Shown here: in pieces, positions 16,233-24,918 of the stretch | How positions within the stretch are numbered: the stretch's first letter is position 1 | How the letters are laid out: each line of letters starts with the position of its first letter | NCBI GenBank assembly: GCA_964415965.1 | Contig: CAYQCK010000001.1 | Location: 186,001-250,000 of the forward strand | Direction of reading: 5' to 3' | DNA: 64,000 nt | From: CAIKNB01 sp964415965 | GTDB taxonomy: Bacteria > Patescibacteriota > Patescibacteriia > 2-12-FULL-60-25 | Translations under genes and position numbers: made by a program | Notes under the pieces: generated by a model | What the model was told of the DNA's origin: nothing | Database searches by the model: none | What the model saw: the letters and a program-made list of their open reading frames with translations, nothing else

Positions 16233-16703
16233 ATGCGTGGAAAGAAACAAGCGCCCAAACGGAAGATCCTGCCCGACCCGAAGTACGGCTCGCCGCTCGT
16301 GGCCAAGTTCGTCAATTACGTGATGAAGGAAGGCAAGAAATCCACGGCCCAGAAGGTCGTGTACGACGCTTTCGGCATCATGGAAGAGAAGGCCAAGAAG
16401 CCGGCGGTCGACGTGTTCAACGAGGCCATCAAGAACATCTCGCCGTTGCTCGAGGTGCGCTCCAAGCGCGTCGGCGGCGCCAACTACCAGATCCCGATCC
16501 AGGTCCGCGCCGAACGCCGGATGCAGTTGGCTTTCCGCTGGATCCTGGCCGCCGCCCGCTCCAAGAAGGGCAAGCCCATGGCCATCAAGCTCTCCAACGA
16601 ACTCCTGGCCGCCGCCGAGAACCAGGGCGACGCCGTCAAGAAGAAGCAGGACGTCCAGCGCATGGCCGAAGCCAACCGCGCCTTCGCGCACTTCGCGCGC
16701 TAA
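16233..16703 (+). CDS. rpsG: Ribosomal protein uS7
   Basis: 156 residues. RGKKQAPKRKILPDPKYGSPLVAKF start, VRSKRVGGANYQIPIQV and the AFAHFAR end are uS7 signatures; it organises the 3' domain of 16S rRNA. The short leader contains the direct repeat CTTCTAGCTTCTAG and leads to AACACTATG without SD. Confidence 0.97.
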   Translation: MRGKKQAPKRKILPDPKYGSPLVAKFVNYVMKEGKKSTAQKVVYDAFGIMEEKAKKPAVDVFNEAIKNISPLLEVRSKRVGGANYQIPIQVRAERRMQLAFRWILAAARSKKGKPMAIKLSNELLAAAENQGDAVKKKQDVQRMAEANRAFAHFAR

Positions 16704-16721
16704 ACCGCCGCCCAGGATTTT

Positions 16722-18020
16722 ATGGACGACGGCTCAGACCGGGTAGCCAAATCCAAAATAGGCATTGAGACGCGCTCAATCGCGTCTTTTGCGTTTGTCG
16801 TGTCTTTGGTCTTGCTCGGCGCCGGGTGCGGTTCGTCCAAGACGGGGCCGCAAGCCGCCGTCGGATCCCAGCAGCCGCAGGCGAAGCAGGAGCCGAAGAT
16901 CGTCGTCGAAGTCCCTTCGTCCGAGGCGGAAACGGTCTATTCCATCAAACAGTACAAGTCGAGTTATCGTGAGCAGCCGGCTGACTGTTATGAGGGGCGC
17001 ATCATCGACGCCTTGACCCAAGATTTCAGGTTCGAGGACGCGGACGCCAAGCTCCTGCCCAAGTTGTCGTCGAAGTTCAGGGAGGCCGTGAAGGACCAGC
17101 AGGTCGAGGAGTTCTGCTACAGCCCTAAAGAGAATGCGGTTTATTTCTCCGTGGCCACGAGCGTCTCTGCGCCTGCTTTGAAGCTGCCTGAGAACAGCGA
17201 ACGGGGCAACGGGCACGTCTTCGGTTTCTGGAAGCCCAGCGGTTTCGGCGCCAAGGGCGACCGCGTGGTCTTTTCCGAAGGTTTCAACGCCAACGGCGTA
17301 GGGGACGCGTCGATGGTCTATGGCATGTCGCTGGTCCGCACGTCGACCGGTTACCGCATCCTCGGGCAGACCGGCGGCGGCGACGGTCCGTGCGGCTGGA
17401 GCGCGCGCGTCGCGGATGAAGTCGCCACCGGCAAACTGCGTCTCGCGGACTCTTCGCGGTACTGCTACTACTCCGGTTTCGACCAGGACGCGATCGAAAA
17501 AATCAAAACCAATCCCGCTGTCGCGTCCTTCACGAAGCGCGGCTGGGAGCTGACGGACGACTCCGGCATGGCCAAACATGTCGGCGGCAAGGAATATGAA
17601 TATGCTGTCCTGCTCGCCGAGGATGTCGATGCCGACCGGGCGGCGCAAGATTCGCCGCAGGAGCACAACCGCCGGATGGCTGAGGCATATGGTAAACCAG
17701 GTTTTGTGCCGGACGCTTTGAACTACCAGAATTTTTTCAGGATAGCTTTCATCCAAAAAGACACGGGCGCCGCGATCATCAGCCCGATCCTGGCTTTGCC
17801 CGGCATGGGCGGCGAGGGAAGGGCCTCGCTATCCAACATGCGTTTTGTTTCTGCCGACAGCCGTTACGGTTTCGCGCTCCAGGGAAGCGTCGGCGGGGGA
17901 GCGGATGTCGCCGGCTGGAAGGGTCATGTCAGGTTCGATCCGGCCGCGAACAGCCTCGAGCTGGTTGACCGCTGCGAATTCGACGGGACGAAGGACGGGT
18001 GCGTAGGTATGGATTTTTGA
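16722..18020 (+). CDS. Predicted lipoprotein inserted in str operon
   Basis: 432 residues. A basic N-terminus, hydrophobic stretch 20-34 and LLGAGC lipobox (Cys about 36) predict export and lipidation. After an Ala/Gln/Pro-rich linker comes a beta-rich extracytoplasmic domain with several Cys (e.g. ADCYEGR, EEFCYSP, DRCEFDG) that could form disulfides. No recognised family. It sits 18 nt after rpsG and is followed by what looks like a new promoter for fusA, so it splits the usual rpsG-fusA pair. Confidence 0.65.
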   Translation: MDDGSDRVAKSKIGIETRSIASFAFVVSLVLLGAGCGSSKTGPQAAVGSQQPQAKQEPKIVVEVPSSEAETVYSIKQYKSSYREQPADCYEGRIIDALTQDFRFEDADAKLLPKLSSKFREAVKDQQVEEFCYSPKENAVYFSVATSVSAPALKLPENSERGNGHVFGFWKPSGFGAKGDRVVFSEGFNANGVGDASMVYGMSLVRTSTGYRILGQTGGGDGPCGWSARVADEVATGKLRLADSSRYCYYSGFDQDAIEKIKTNPAVASFTKRGWELTDDSGMAKHVGGKEYEYAVLLAEDVDADRAAQDSPQEHNRRMAEAYGKPGFVPDALNYQNFFRIAFIQKDTGAAIISPILALPGMGGEGRASLSNMRFVSADSRYGFALQGSVGGGADVAGWKGHVRFDPAANSLELVDRCEFDGTKDGCVGMDF

Positions 18021-18031
18021 CCTTCCAATCA

Positions 18032-18060
18032 TTGCCAATCAAGCGAATAACTGATAGTCT
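18032..18060 (+). promoter_or_regulatory. Possible fusA promoter
   Basis: TTGCCA - 17 nt - TAGTCT, 17 nt before the fusA ATG, within the gap after the lipoprotein gene. Confidence 0.5.
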
Positions 18061-18077
18061 CCCCAAACTCAACCACT

Positions 18078-20168
18078 ATGCCCAGAGAATATACGCTAGA
18101 GAACACCCGAAACTTCGGGATTATTGCCCACATCGACGCCGGCAAGACGACCACGTCCGAGCGCGTGCTTTTTTACACCGGCCGTAAGTATAAGATCGGC
18201 GAGGTCCATGAAGGCGAAGCCACTATGGATTGGATGGAGCAGGAGCAGGAGCGCGGCATCACCATCACGTCCGCCGCCACGACCTGTTTCTGGAAGGGCA
18301 TCCGCCTGAACCTGATCGACACCCCGGGACACATCGACTTCACCATCGAAGTGCAGCGCTCGTTGCGCGTGCTCGACGGCGCGGTTGTGGTCTTCGACGG
18401 CGTGGCCGGCGTGGAGCCGCAGTCCGAGACCGTCTGGCGCCAGGCCGACAAGTACCAAGTGCCGCGCATCTGCTTCATCAACAAGTTCGACCGCATGGGC
18501 GCGGATTTCGACAAGGATGTGGCCTCCATCCGCAACCGCCTGAACAAGCGCGCTTATCCGATCCAGCTCAACATCGGCGCCGAGTCCAACTTCAAGGGCA
18601 TTATCGACCTCATCACCATGAAGGCCGAGATCTACAAGGACGACCTGGGCCAACAGATCGAGGAGACGGACGTCCCGGCCGAGCTGATGGACAAGGCCAA
18701 GAAGCTGCGCTCCGAATTCCTCGAAGCCCTGGCCGAGACCGACGAGGCCCTGATGAACAAGTATCTGGCCGGCGAGGAACTGACCGTCGACGAGATCCGC
18801 CAGGCCTTGCGCAAGGCCGTGATCAAGCTCGAGATGTTCCCCATCCTGGTGGGTTCGGCGCTCAAGAACAAGGGCGTCCAATTCATGCTCGATGCGGTGG
18901 TCAACTATCTGCCGTCCCCGCTCGACATCCCCGCCATCAAGGGCCATCTGCCTGACGATGAGGAGAAGATCGAGGAGCGTCCGGCCGACGACAACGGCCC
19001 GTTCGCGGCCCTGGCCTTCAAGGTCGTGTCCGATCCGTTCGTGGGTCGCCTGGTCTACTTCCGCGTCTACTCCGGCAACCTGGCCGCCGGTTCTTACGTC
19101 CTGAACACCAAGACCGGCGAGCGCGAGCGCATCAGCCGCATCGTCCGCATGCACGCCAACTCCCGCGAGGACGTGGACCATGTCTACGCCGGCGAGATCG
19201 CCGCCGCGGTCGGCCTCAAGGCCACCTTCACCGGCCACACGCTGTGCGACGAAAACCATCCGATCATCCTCGAATCCATCGCCATCCCCGAACCGGTCAT
19301 CGAGATCGCCATCGAGCCCAAGACCAAGGCCGACCAAGAGAAGATGGGCGTGGCTCTGCAGAAGCTGGCCGAAGAGGATCCGTCCTTCCGCGTCCGCACC
19401 GACGAGGAGACCCTCCAGACCCTCATCGCCGGCATGGGCGAACTCCACCTGGAGATCATCGTCGACCGCATGAAGCGCGAATTCAAAGTCGAGGCCAACG
19501 TCGGCAAGCCGATGGTGTCCTACAAGGAGTCTCTCAAGAAAGAGGCGGAAGCCCAGGGCAAGTTCGTCCGTCAGTCGGGCGGCCGCGGCCAATACGGCGA
19601 CTGCTGGCTGCGCGTCGCGCCGCAGGAGCGCGGCAAGGGCTACGAGTTCGTCGACGAGATCAAGGGCGGCGTCATCCCGCGCGAGTACATCCAGCCGATC
19701 AACAAGGGCGTGCAGGAGGCGCTCACCCGCGGCGTGGTCGCCGGCTACCCGTTCATCGACGTCAAGGTCACCGTCTTCGACGGTTCGTACCACGAGGTCG
19801 ACTCGTCCGAAGCGGCCTTCAAGATCGCGGCCTCCATGGCTTTCCAGGAAGCTTGCCGCAAGGGCGGCGTCGCCGTCCTCGAGCCGATCATGGGCATCGA
19901 GGTCGTGACCCCGGAACAGTACATGGGCGACGTCATCGGCGACCTCAACTCCAAGCGCGGCCAGATCAACGAGATGACGGACCGCGCCGGCGCCAAGGTC
20001 ATCGAAGCCTATGTCCCGCTCGCCGAGATGTTCGGCTACGCCACCAGCCTGCGCTCCATGACCCAGGGCCGCGCGTCGTACTCGATGGAATTCCACCACT
20101 ACGCCGAGACCCCGCAGAACGTCCAGGCCGCCATCATCGAAGGCCGGGCCAAGAAGCCGGCGAAATAA
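18078..20168 (+). CDS. fusA: Elongation factor G
   Basis: 696 residues, full length. GTPase motifs AHIDAGKTT, DTPGH and NKFDR, with domains II-V following; it drives translocation on the ribosome and recycling. Start in CCACTATG context. Followed by a strong hairpin terminator, so tuf is transcribed separately. Confidence 0.98.
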   Translation: MPREYTLENTRNFGIIAHIDAGKTTTSERVLFYTGRKYKIGEVHEGEATMDWMEQEQERGITITSAATTCFWKGIRLNLIDTPGHIDFTIEVQRSLRVLDGAVVVFDGVAGVEPQSETVWRQADKYQVPRICFINKFDRMGADFDKDVASIRNRLNKRAYPIQLNIGAESNFKGIIDLITMKAEIYKDDLGQQIEETDVPAELMDKAKKLRSEFLEALAETDEALMNKYLAGEELTVDEIRQALRKAVIKLEMFPILVGSALKNKGVQFMLDAVVNYLPSPLDIPAIKGHLPDDEEKIEERPADDNGPFAALAFKVVSDPFVGRLVYFRVYSGNLAAGSYVLNTKTGERERISRIVRMHANSREDVDHVYAGEIAAAVGLKATFTGHTLCDENHPIILESIAIPEPVIEIAIEPKTKADQEKMGVALQKLAEEDPSFRVRTDEETLQTLIAGMGELHLEIIVDRMKREFKVEANVGKPMVSYKESLKKEAEAQGKFVRQSGGRGQYGDCWLRVAPQERGKGYEFVDEIKGGVIPREYIQPINKGVQEALTRGVVAGYPFIDVKVTVFDGSYHEVDSSEAAFKIAASMAFQEACRKGGVAVLEPIMGIEVVTPEQYMGDVIGDLNSKRGQINEMTDRAGAKVIEAYVPLAEMFGYATSLRSMTQGRASYSMEFHHYAETPQNVQAAIIEGRAKKPAK

Positions 20169-20175
20169 TCGGACC

Positions 20176-20204
20176 AAAAAAGGACGGCCCACGGGCCGTC
20201 CTTT
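20176..20204 (+). terminator. Terminator of fusA
   Basis: A-tract, near-perfect GC stem (20182-20190 with 20193-20201, very tight loop) and a short U-run. Confidence 0.75.
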
Positions 20205-20261
20205 CGATTAGCCGTCATCCGCCGCCGGCATTGACCGTTAGGTCGGATGTCCGAAAAACGA

Positions 20262-20267
20262 TATAAT
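20262..20267 (+). promoter_or_regulatory. -10 box TATAAT close to ATG
   Basis: Consensus TATAAT ending 10 nt before ATG at 20278; no good -35. It predicts a leader of at most a few nt. Confidence 0.55.
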
Positions 20268-20277
20268 CTTCCAAGCT

Positions 20278-21165
20278 ATGCGCTACCCCACGAAGAAAGC
20301 CGCGCTCGTCGCCGCATTGCTGGCCGCCATCGCGCTTGAAACCGCGTTTGTCGCGGTCCTGGTTTATCCTTGCCTGGAAGTCCCCGTCAAAACCTCGAAG
20401 CCAACGCTGACGACCAAGACCGAAGCTCCGCTGCCGCAGCCCGAGGTTCCTGCCGTGGCCAAAGAAGACCCGACTGCCGGCTGGAGCGCATCGACGCGCG
20501 AAGCCTTCGCGCTCCTGCCGCAAAAGCCGGAAGCCAAGACCCAGGCGCTTGAGTTGGACGGCGACCGTCATGTTTTCATGAACGGGGTTGAAGACCGGGA
20601 CGGTTACACCGAAACCGAAGTTTGGTTTGTCGCCGACGGCGTCAAACGGCTTCTGGCCACGGGTACCACGGACCTTTGCTCCGGCTATTCCGTCGATAAG
20701 ACCGCGGATGGCTTTTCCGTCAAGCGCGTGGATTCGCCCTGCGAAGCCATGGCGACCGTCCATGTCGAATATTTTTCCTCCGAAGGCGAGAAGCTCGGTT
20801 CTCTTTGGCACAGCTCGCCGGAATATGCCTTCAGCGTATCCTGGGGCGGTCGTGACCACACGGTCTCCTTGGTTTACCGCGGTTCGGCCTGCGAGGATCT
20901 CATGGATAAAGGGATTTTTTCGTCCGTAGACGTAAAAGCCGCCAAGATCGATTTCATCGGGGTCGAAGTGGACGGCAAGAAGTATCCGTTGCCAAAGCCC
21001 CAATCCTTGTCGTGCGAACCTGCGTACGGCGACGCGGTCGTTGATCCGACGTTCGGGGATATCGATTACCTTGGGCAAGGCCGTTTCTCCGTGGGTGTGG
21101 GTTTCCAACAGAAAGTATTCACCCTGGATTTGCTCGGTCCGAAGCGAGTGGTCTTCGGGGTGTGA
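20278..21165 (+). CDS. Hypothetical exported or membrane-anchored protein
   Basis: 295 residues. Residues 8-31 form a signal or anchor segment ending YPCLE; a Lys/Thr/Pro-rich linker follows, then a beta-rich domain with several Cys. No family recognised. It is single-gene, with its own -10 box and terminator, between fusA and the ADP-ribosylglycohydrolase. Confidence 0.6.
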   Translation: MRYPTKKAALVAALLAAIALETAFVAVLVYPCLEVPVKTSKPTLTTKTEAPLPQPEVPAVAKEDPTAGWSASTREAFALLPQKPEAKTQALELDGDRHVFMNGVEDRDGYTETEVWFVADGVKRLLATGTTDLCSGYSVDKTADGFSVKRVDSPCEAMATVHVEYFSSEGEKLGSLWHSSPEYAFSVSWGGRDHTVSLVYRGSACEDLMDKGIFSSVDVKAAKIDFIGVEVDGKKYPLPKPQSLSCEPAYGDAVVDPTFGDIDYLGQGRFSVGVGFQQKVFTLDLLGPKRVVFGV

Positions 21166-21180
21166 AAGGAGCATCCCTGA

Positions 21181-21210
21181 AAAAGACCACCGACACCGCC
21201 GGTGGTTTTC
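21181..21210 (+). terminator. Rho-independent terminator
   Basis: Seven-bp stem ACCACCG/CGGTGGT (21186-21192 with 21200-21206), seven-base loop, then TTTC. It ends the preceding exported-protein gene. Confidence 0.75.
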
Positions 21211-21312
21211 TTCAGGCGCGACCGCGATATGTTCCATGCCAAACAATCCTTCCTGTTCATCCGTTCCTGAATATTTTCAGGACCGCCGGTCAAGGTGGTC
21301 CTTTCATATTTG

Positions 21313-21348
21313 ATAAAAAACACCGCATCATCAGACGACGTTGCGGTG
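21313..21348 (-). terminator. Terminator of ADP-ribosylglycohydrolase gene
   Basis: Stem CACCGCA (21321-21327) with TGCGGTG (21342-21348), followed on the minus strand by a U6 run. Confidence 0.7.
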
Positions 21349-21357
21349 CGGGTTTGG

Positions 21358-22275
21358 TCAGGCGTAGGCCTGCATGAGACGGAAGCTGAGTTCGCGGAGA
21401 TAGCCGGAGCCGGTCTCGATGGAGCGGCCGTTTTCGAGGTCGCGGGCCAGGAAGTCCGGAAGTTTCTCGGCCCGATGGACGTTTGAGGCGATGCCCCAGG
21501 CGACGGCCGCGACCGAATCCGTGTCGCCGCCGAAGTAGAGGGCATCCTCCAGGATGCCCATGAGCGAATAGTTCGTCCGGATGAGGTGGTAGACGGCGTG
21601 GACCGTCTCGACGGCCAGGGGCTGCCGTTTGCCGTCGACCGGGCCTTTCCAGGGCTGCATGAGCTGGGCCAGGAATCCCCGGTCTTCCGGCGGCAGGTGC
21701 CGACGGCAGAAGCCGTGAAGGCCGTCGAAGGCATCGTCTACGTGCAGGGCGTGATGCGCCATGAGCGCGACCATCCGCGCGGCGAACAGCGCCGGCGGCG
21801 TGCCGTGCGTGATGTGCGCCTGGAGCGTGGCCGTCTCGACGACGTCCTCGACGTCCGGCAGGACGCCGATAGGCACGGCGCGCATGCAGGCGCCGTTCTT
21901 GTCCGAGTCGTTGCGGATGCGCGCCAGGAAATCCTCGCCATCGCGCACCTCCTCGAGGAACGCCTGGAATTTCCTGGCGTATCCTTTGCGCTGGCCGCCG
22001 CGCCTGAATTCGTCGATCCACGCCTGCGCGAATTCGATCGGCGCGTACGGCGGGGGATGGGCGATGAGGACGCGGGCGTTGGCGCACGACATCTCGGTAT
22101 CGTCGGTGTACATGCCGGCCCGTTCCTGATGGAACGGGTGGCGGACGTAACGTTCGAACTTCAGGACCTCGGCGAGATGCTCCGGATGCGCTTTTTGGTC
22201 CACGAATTCGGCGGCCATCCCGTAGGCGTCGGCCATGCCGATGTAGAGGAGCAGGGCTGGGTTCGGGTTTTTCAT
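21358..22275 (-). CDS. ADP-ribosylglycohydrolase family protein
   Basis: 305 residues. The family metal sites are visible: TDDT at about 57-60 near the N-terminus and GGDTDSVAA near residue 262. Such enzymes (DraG, ARH1/3-like) remove ADP-ribose from proteins or small molecules using two Mg ions; crystallin-like members without activity also exist, but the Asp residues are kept here. ATG at 22275 has GGAG 6 nt upstream; longer starts fall in the promoter. No ADP-ribosyltransferase partner is seen nearby. Confidence 0.85.
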   Translation of the reverse strand: MKNPNPALLLYIGMADAYGMAAEFVDQKAHPEHLAEVLKFERYVRHPFHQERAGMYTDDTEMSCANARVLIAHPPPYAPIEFAQAWIDEFRRGGQRKGYARKFQAFLEEVRDGEDFLARIRNDSDKNGACMRAVPIGVLPDVEDVVETATLQAHITHGTPPALFAARMVALMAHHALHVDDAFDGLHGFCRRHLPPEDRGFLAQLMQPWKGPVDGKRQPLAVETVHAVYHLIRTNYSLMGILEDALYFGGDTDSVAAVAWGIASNVHRAEKLPDFLARDLENGRSIETGSGYLRELSFRLMQAYA

Positions 22276-22297
22276 TCGCTTCTCCAAAGGACGAACC

Positions 22298-22326
22298 AAC
22301 CTAGGCCATTCCGGTCCCGTCGTCAA
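22298..22326 (-). promoter_or_regulatory. Promoter of ADP-ribosylglycohydrolase gene
   Basis: TTGACG - 17 nt - TAGGTT on the minus strand, located just after the terminator of the non-coding RNA locus. Confidence 0.65.
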
Positions 22327-22340
22327 GCGCCGGGATAAAG

Positions 22341-22750
22341 AAAAGACCCCTCGCCGATGAGGCTTGGGGTCGCGGACGGGGTGAAGGGCTTGCCGGAACT
22401 GGCGCGTCCAAGGAGGGGGTCTGCTTGGACGCCAGCACTGCGGTTTGCCCTTCGTGAGAGGGTCCGGAGGCCGGCGCAGGGAGGGGAGGGCCTGCGTCTA
22501 CCGGCCTCCGAAGAGGTTCGTAGAAAACCCAGGGCGCGCTGATGGGGGGGCAGTATCGGCGCTGGGTTTTCTCCGAGATTGGCGGGACAAGCGAAGCTGG
22601 ATGAGGATGAGCTGTCTCGGCCTCGGCCATCGTTTGTCCCAAAAGGGCGGAGAAGGTTGGGCGAGCGTTCCGTCGTACCGAACCGTTCGAACGACCGCAG
22701 AAAGGAGGTGAGCCCAACCAGCAACCAGACCTTCGCCCAGCCTTCTCCTG
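22341..22750 (-). ncRNA. Candidate novel structured RNA with five long hairpins
   Basis: About 410 nt without a convincing gene. Stems (plus coordinates): 22649-22664/22733-22748 (16 bp), 22584-22594/22630-22640 (11), 22522-22532/22562-22572 (11) with 22537-22543/22555-22561 inside (7), 22465-22474/22501-22510 (10) with 22475-22480/22491-22496 inside (6), and 22405-22412/22424-22431 (8) plus outer pairs. On the minus strand a TTGACA-17-TAGCGT promoter would start transcription at the first stem, and stem 22345-22350/22366-22371 followed by TTTTCTTT would end it. Loops are C-rich on that strand; the first contains TCACCTCCTTTCT, identical to the canonical 16S 3' tail. Three non-Watson-Crick pairs are G-U on the plus and A-C on the minus strand, which argues for the plus strand. 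It lacks motifs of RNase P RNA, tmRNA or SRP RNA. Confidence 0.6.
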
Positions 22751-22756
22751 GCAGGC

Positions 22757-22785
22757 ACGCTAGTCCGTTGGCCTGTCTTTGTCAA
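22757..22785 (-). promoter_or_regulatory. Promoter of structured RNA (minus strand)
   Basis: Perfect -35 TTGACA, 17-nt spacer, -10 TAGCGT. The start point would fall near 22750, the outer edge of the 16-bp stem. Confidence 0.65.
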
Positions 22786-22790
22786 GGCTC

Positions 22791-22819
22791 TTGCGTCGGT
22801 CCGTCCTTTGCTGTTATAT
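22791..22819 (+). promoter_or_regulatory. Promoter of 122-residue orphan gene
   Basis: TTGCGT - 17 nt - TTATAT, with the -10 box ending 8 nt before ATG 22828: predicted leaderless. Confidence 0.6.
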
Positions 22820-22827
22820 GGCGCCAT

Positions 22828-23196
22828 ATGTCTCTGCAACGCGTTTTCGAATCCGCCCGGAAATTGGGCGTCCCGGTCATCATGACCGACCCGGCAGGTC
22901 GTGAGCCCATGGTCATCCTGACTTTGGAACAGTTCGAGGCTATCGCCGGAACCCCCAGTGAAATGCCCAAGGAACCTGTCCAGGCGAACGGCCGCCGCGG
23001 ACGGCCGGCTGGTCGCCGTCCGGCCGACATCCCGAAATCCGAGGATTTCCTCTACCCGCTGGATAATCCGGCCTCCCAGCCGGCTGCCGCCGAACCCTCG
23101 TTCGAGGACTTCCCGGCACAGCCCCCGGCGGAAGCCGAAATTTCGCTAGATGAACGCTTTTATCTGGAACCGCTGGATGACGGCAAAACGGCCTGA
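22828..23196 (+). CDS. Hypothetical small protein with disordered tail
   Basis: 122 residues. An N-terminal ~45-residue segment (ESARKLGVPVIMTDPAGREP, then ILTLEQFEAIAG) looks folded and has a faint resemblance to antitoxin-type (Phd/YefM-like) N-termini. The rest is Pro/Ala/Glu-rich and probably disordered. Start at ATG 22828 in CATATG context immediately after a promoter, so the mRNA should be leaderless. It precedes tuf, which has its own promoter. Confidence 0.6.
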   Translation: MSLQRVFESARKLGVPVIMTDPAGREPMVILTLEQFEAIAGTPSEMPKEPVQANGRRGRPAGRRPADIPKSEDFLYPLDNPASQPAAAEPSFEDFPAQPPAEAEISLDERFYLEPLDDGKTA

Positions 23197-23228
23197 AACC
23201 GCCTCCGGCCGTCCTCGGTCGGCGGGGC

Positions 23229-23257
23229 TTGCGCGGTTTTTAAACGTCTGATATAGT
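23229..23257 (+). promoter_or_regulatory. Promoter of tuf / S10 operon
   Basis: TTGCGC - 17 nt - TATAGT, 68 nt before the tuf ATG; the leader has a small CCCGT/ACGGG hairpin. Confidence 0.7.
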
Positions 23258-23325
23258 CCCTCTGCTTAAAATCCATATTTAACGCTTAATTCCCGTATTA
23301 CACGGGAGTAACTCTACCAAACGGT

Positions 23326-24519
<1,194 letters not shown>

Positions 24520-24567
24520 ATTAATCGAGTCCTCGTCCCCCGGCGCAAGTCGGGGGGCGGGACAGGA

Positions 24568-24918
24568 ATGACCATGACTGACTCAACCGCCAAGAAAGCC
24601 GCCGCCAAGGAAGCTACCTCCCGCATCCGCATCAAGGTGCGCGCTTTCGACCACAAGATCATCGACCAGTCGACCCGTACCATCATCGATACGGCGGTCC
24701 GCACCGGAGCCCGCGTGGTCGGTCCTGTCCCGCTGCCGACGGAGAAGAAGAAGTGGACGGTCAACCGCTCCACCTTCGTCCACAAGAACGCCCGCGAGCA
24801 GTTCGAGATGCGCATCCATAAGCGCATCATCGACATCCTCGACCCGAACGCCAAGACGATCGAGGCCCTGACCTCGCTCAACCTGCCGGCCGGGGTGGAC
24901 GTGGAGATAAAAATGTAA
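24568..24918 (+). CDS. rpsJ: Ribosomal protein uS10
   Basis: 116 residues (114 from ATG 24574). RIRIKVRAFDHKIIDQSTRTIIDTA and PLPTEKKKWTVNRSTFVHKN are uS10 signatures. It is the only gene of the tuf-secY run without T before ATG; instead AGGA precedes ATG 24574 at a normal SD distance. Confidence 0.97.
   Translation: MTMTDSTAKKAAAKEATSRIRIKVRAFDHKIIDQSTRTIIDTAVRTGARVVGPVPLPTEKKKWTVNRSTFVHKNAREQFEMRIHKRIIDILDPNAKTIEALTSLNLPAGVDVEIKM

Noticed and set aside
18096..20192. 698-codon antisense frame opposite fusA
   Set aside because: A shadow of codon bias in a GC-rich essential gene; the sense strand is a full-length EF-G.
22301..22724. Minus-strand reading frames of 130-140 codons across the structured RNA locus
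   Set aside because: Composition is dictated by long inverted repeats and C-rich runs; no SD or TATG start, no family, and both frames are open by GC bias.
22341..22750. RNase P RNA, tmRNA or SRP RNA
   Set aside because: I looked for the RNase P GAGGAAAGUCCG and ACAGAA cores, the tmRNA tRNA-like ends with CCA and tag frame, and the SRP GGAAGGAAGCAG-type loop; none is present.
22697..22830. AAAGGAGGTGA at 22701 as an SD for a plus-strand gene
   Set aside because: No start codon at a usable distance; the GTG within it would give a frame with no conserved features, and the 122-residue gene has its own promoter and start at 22828.
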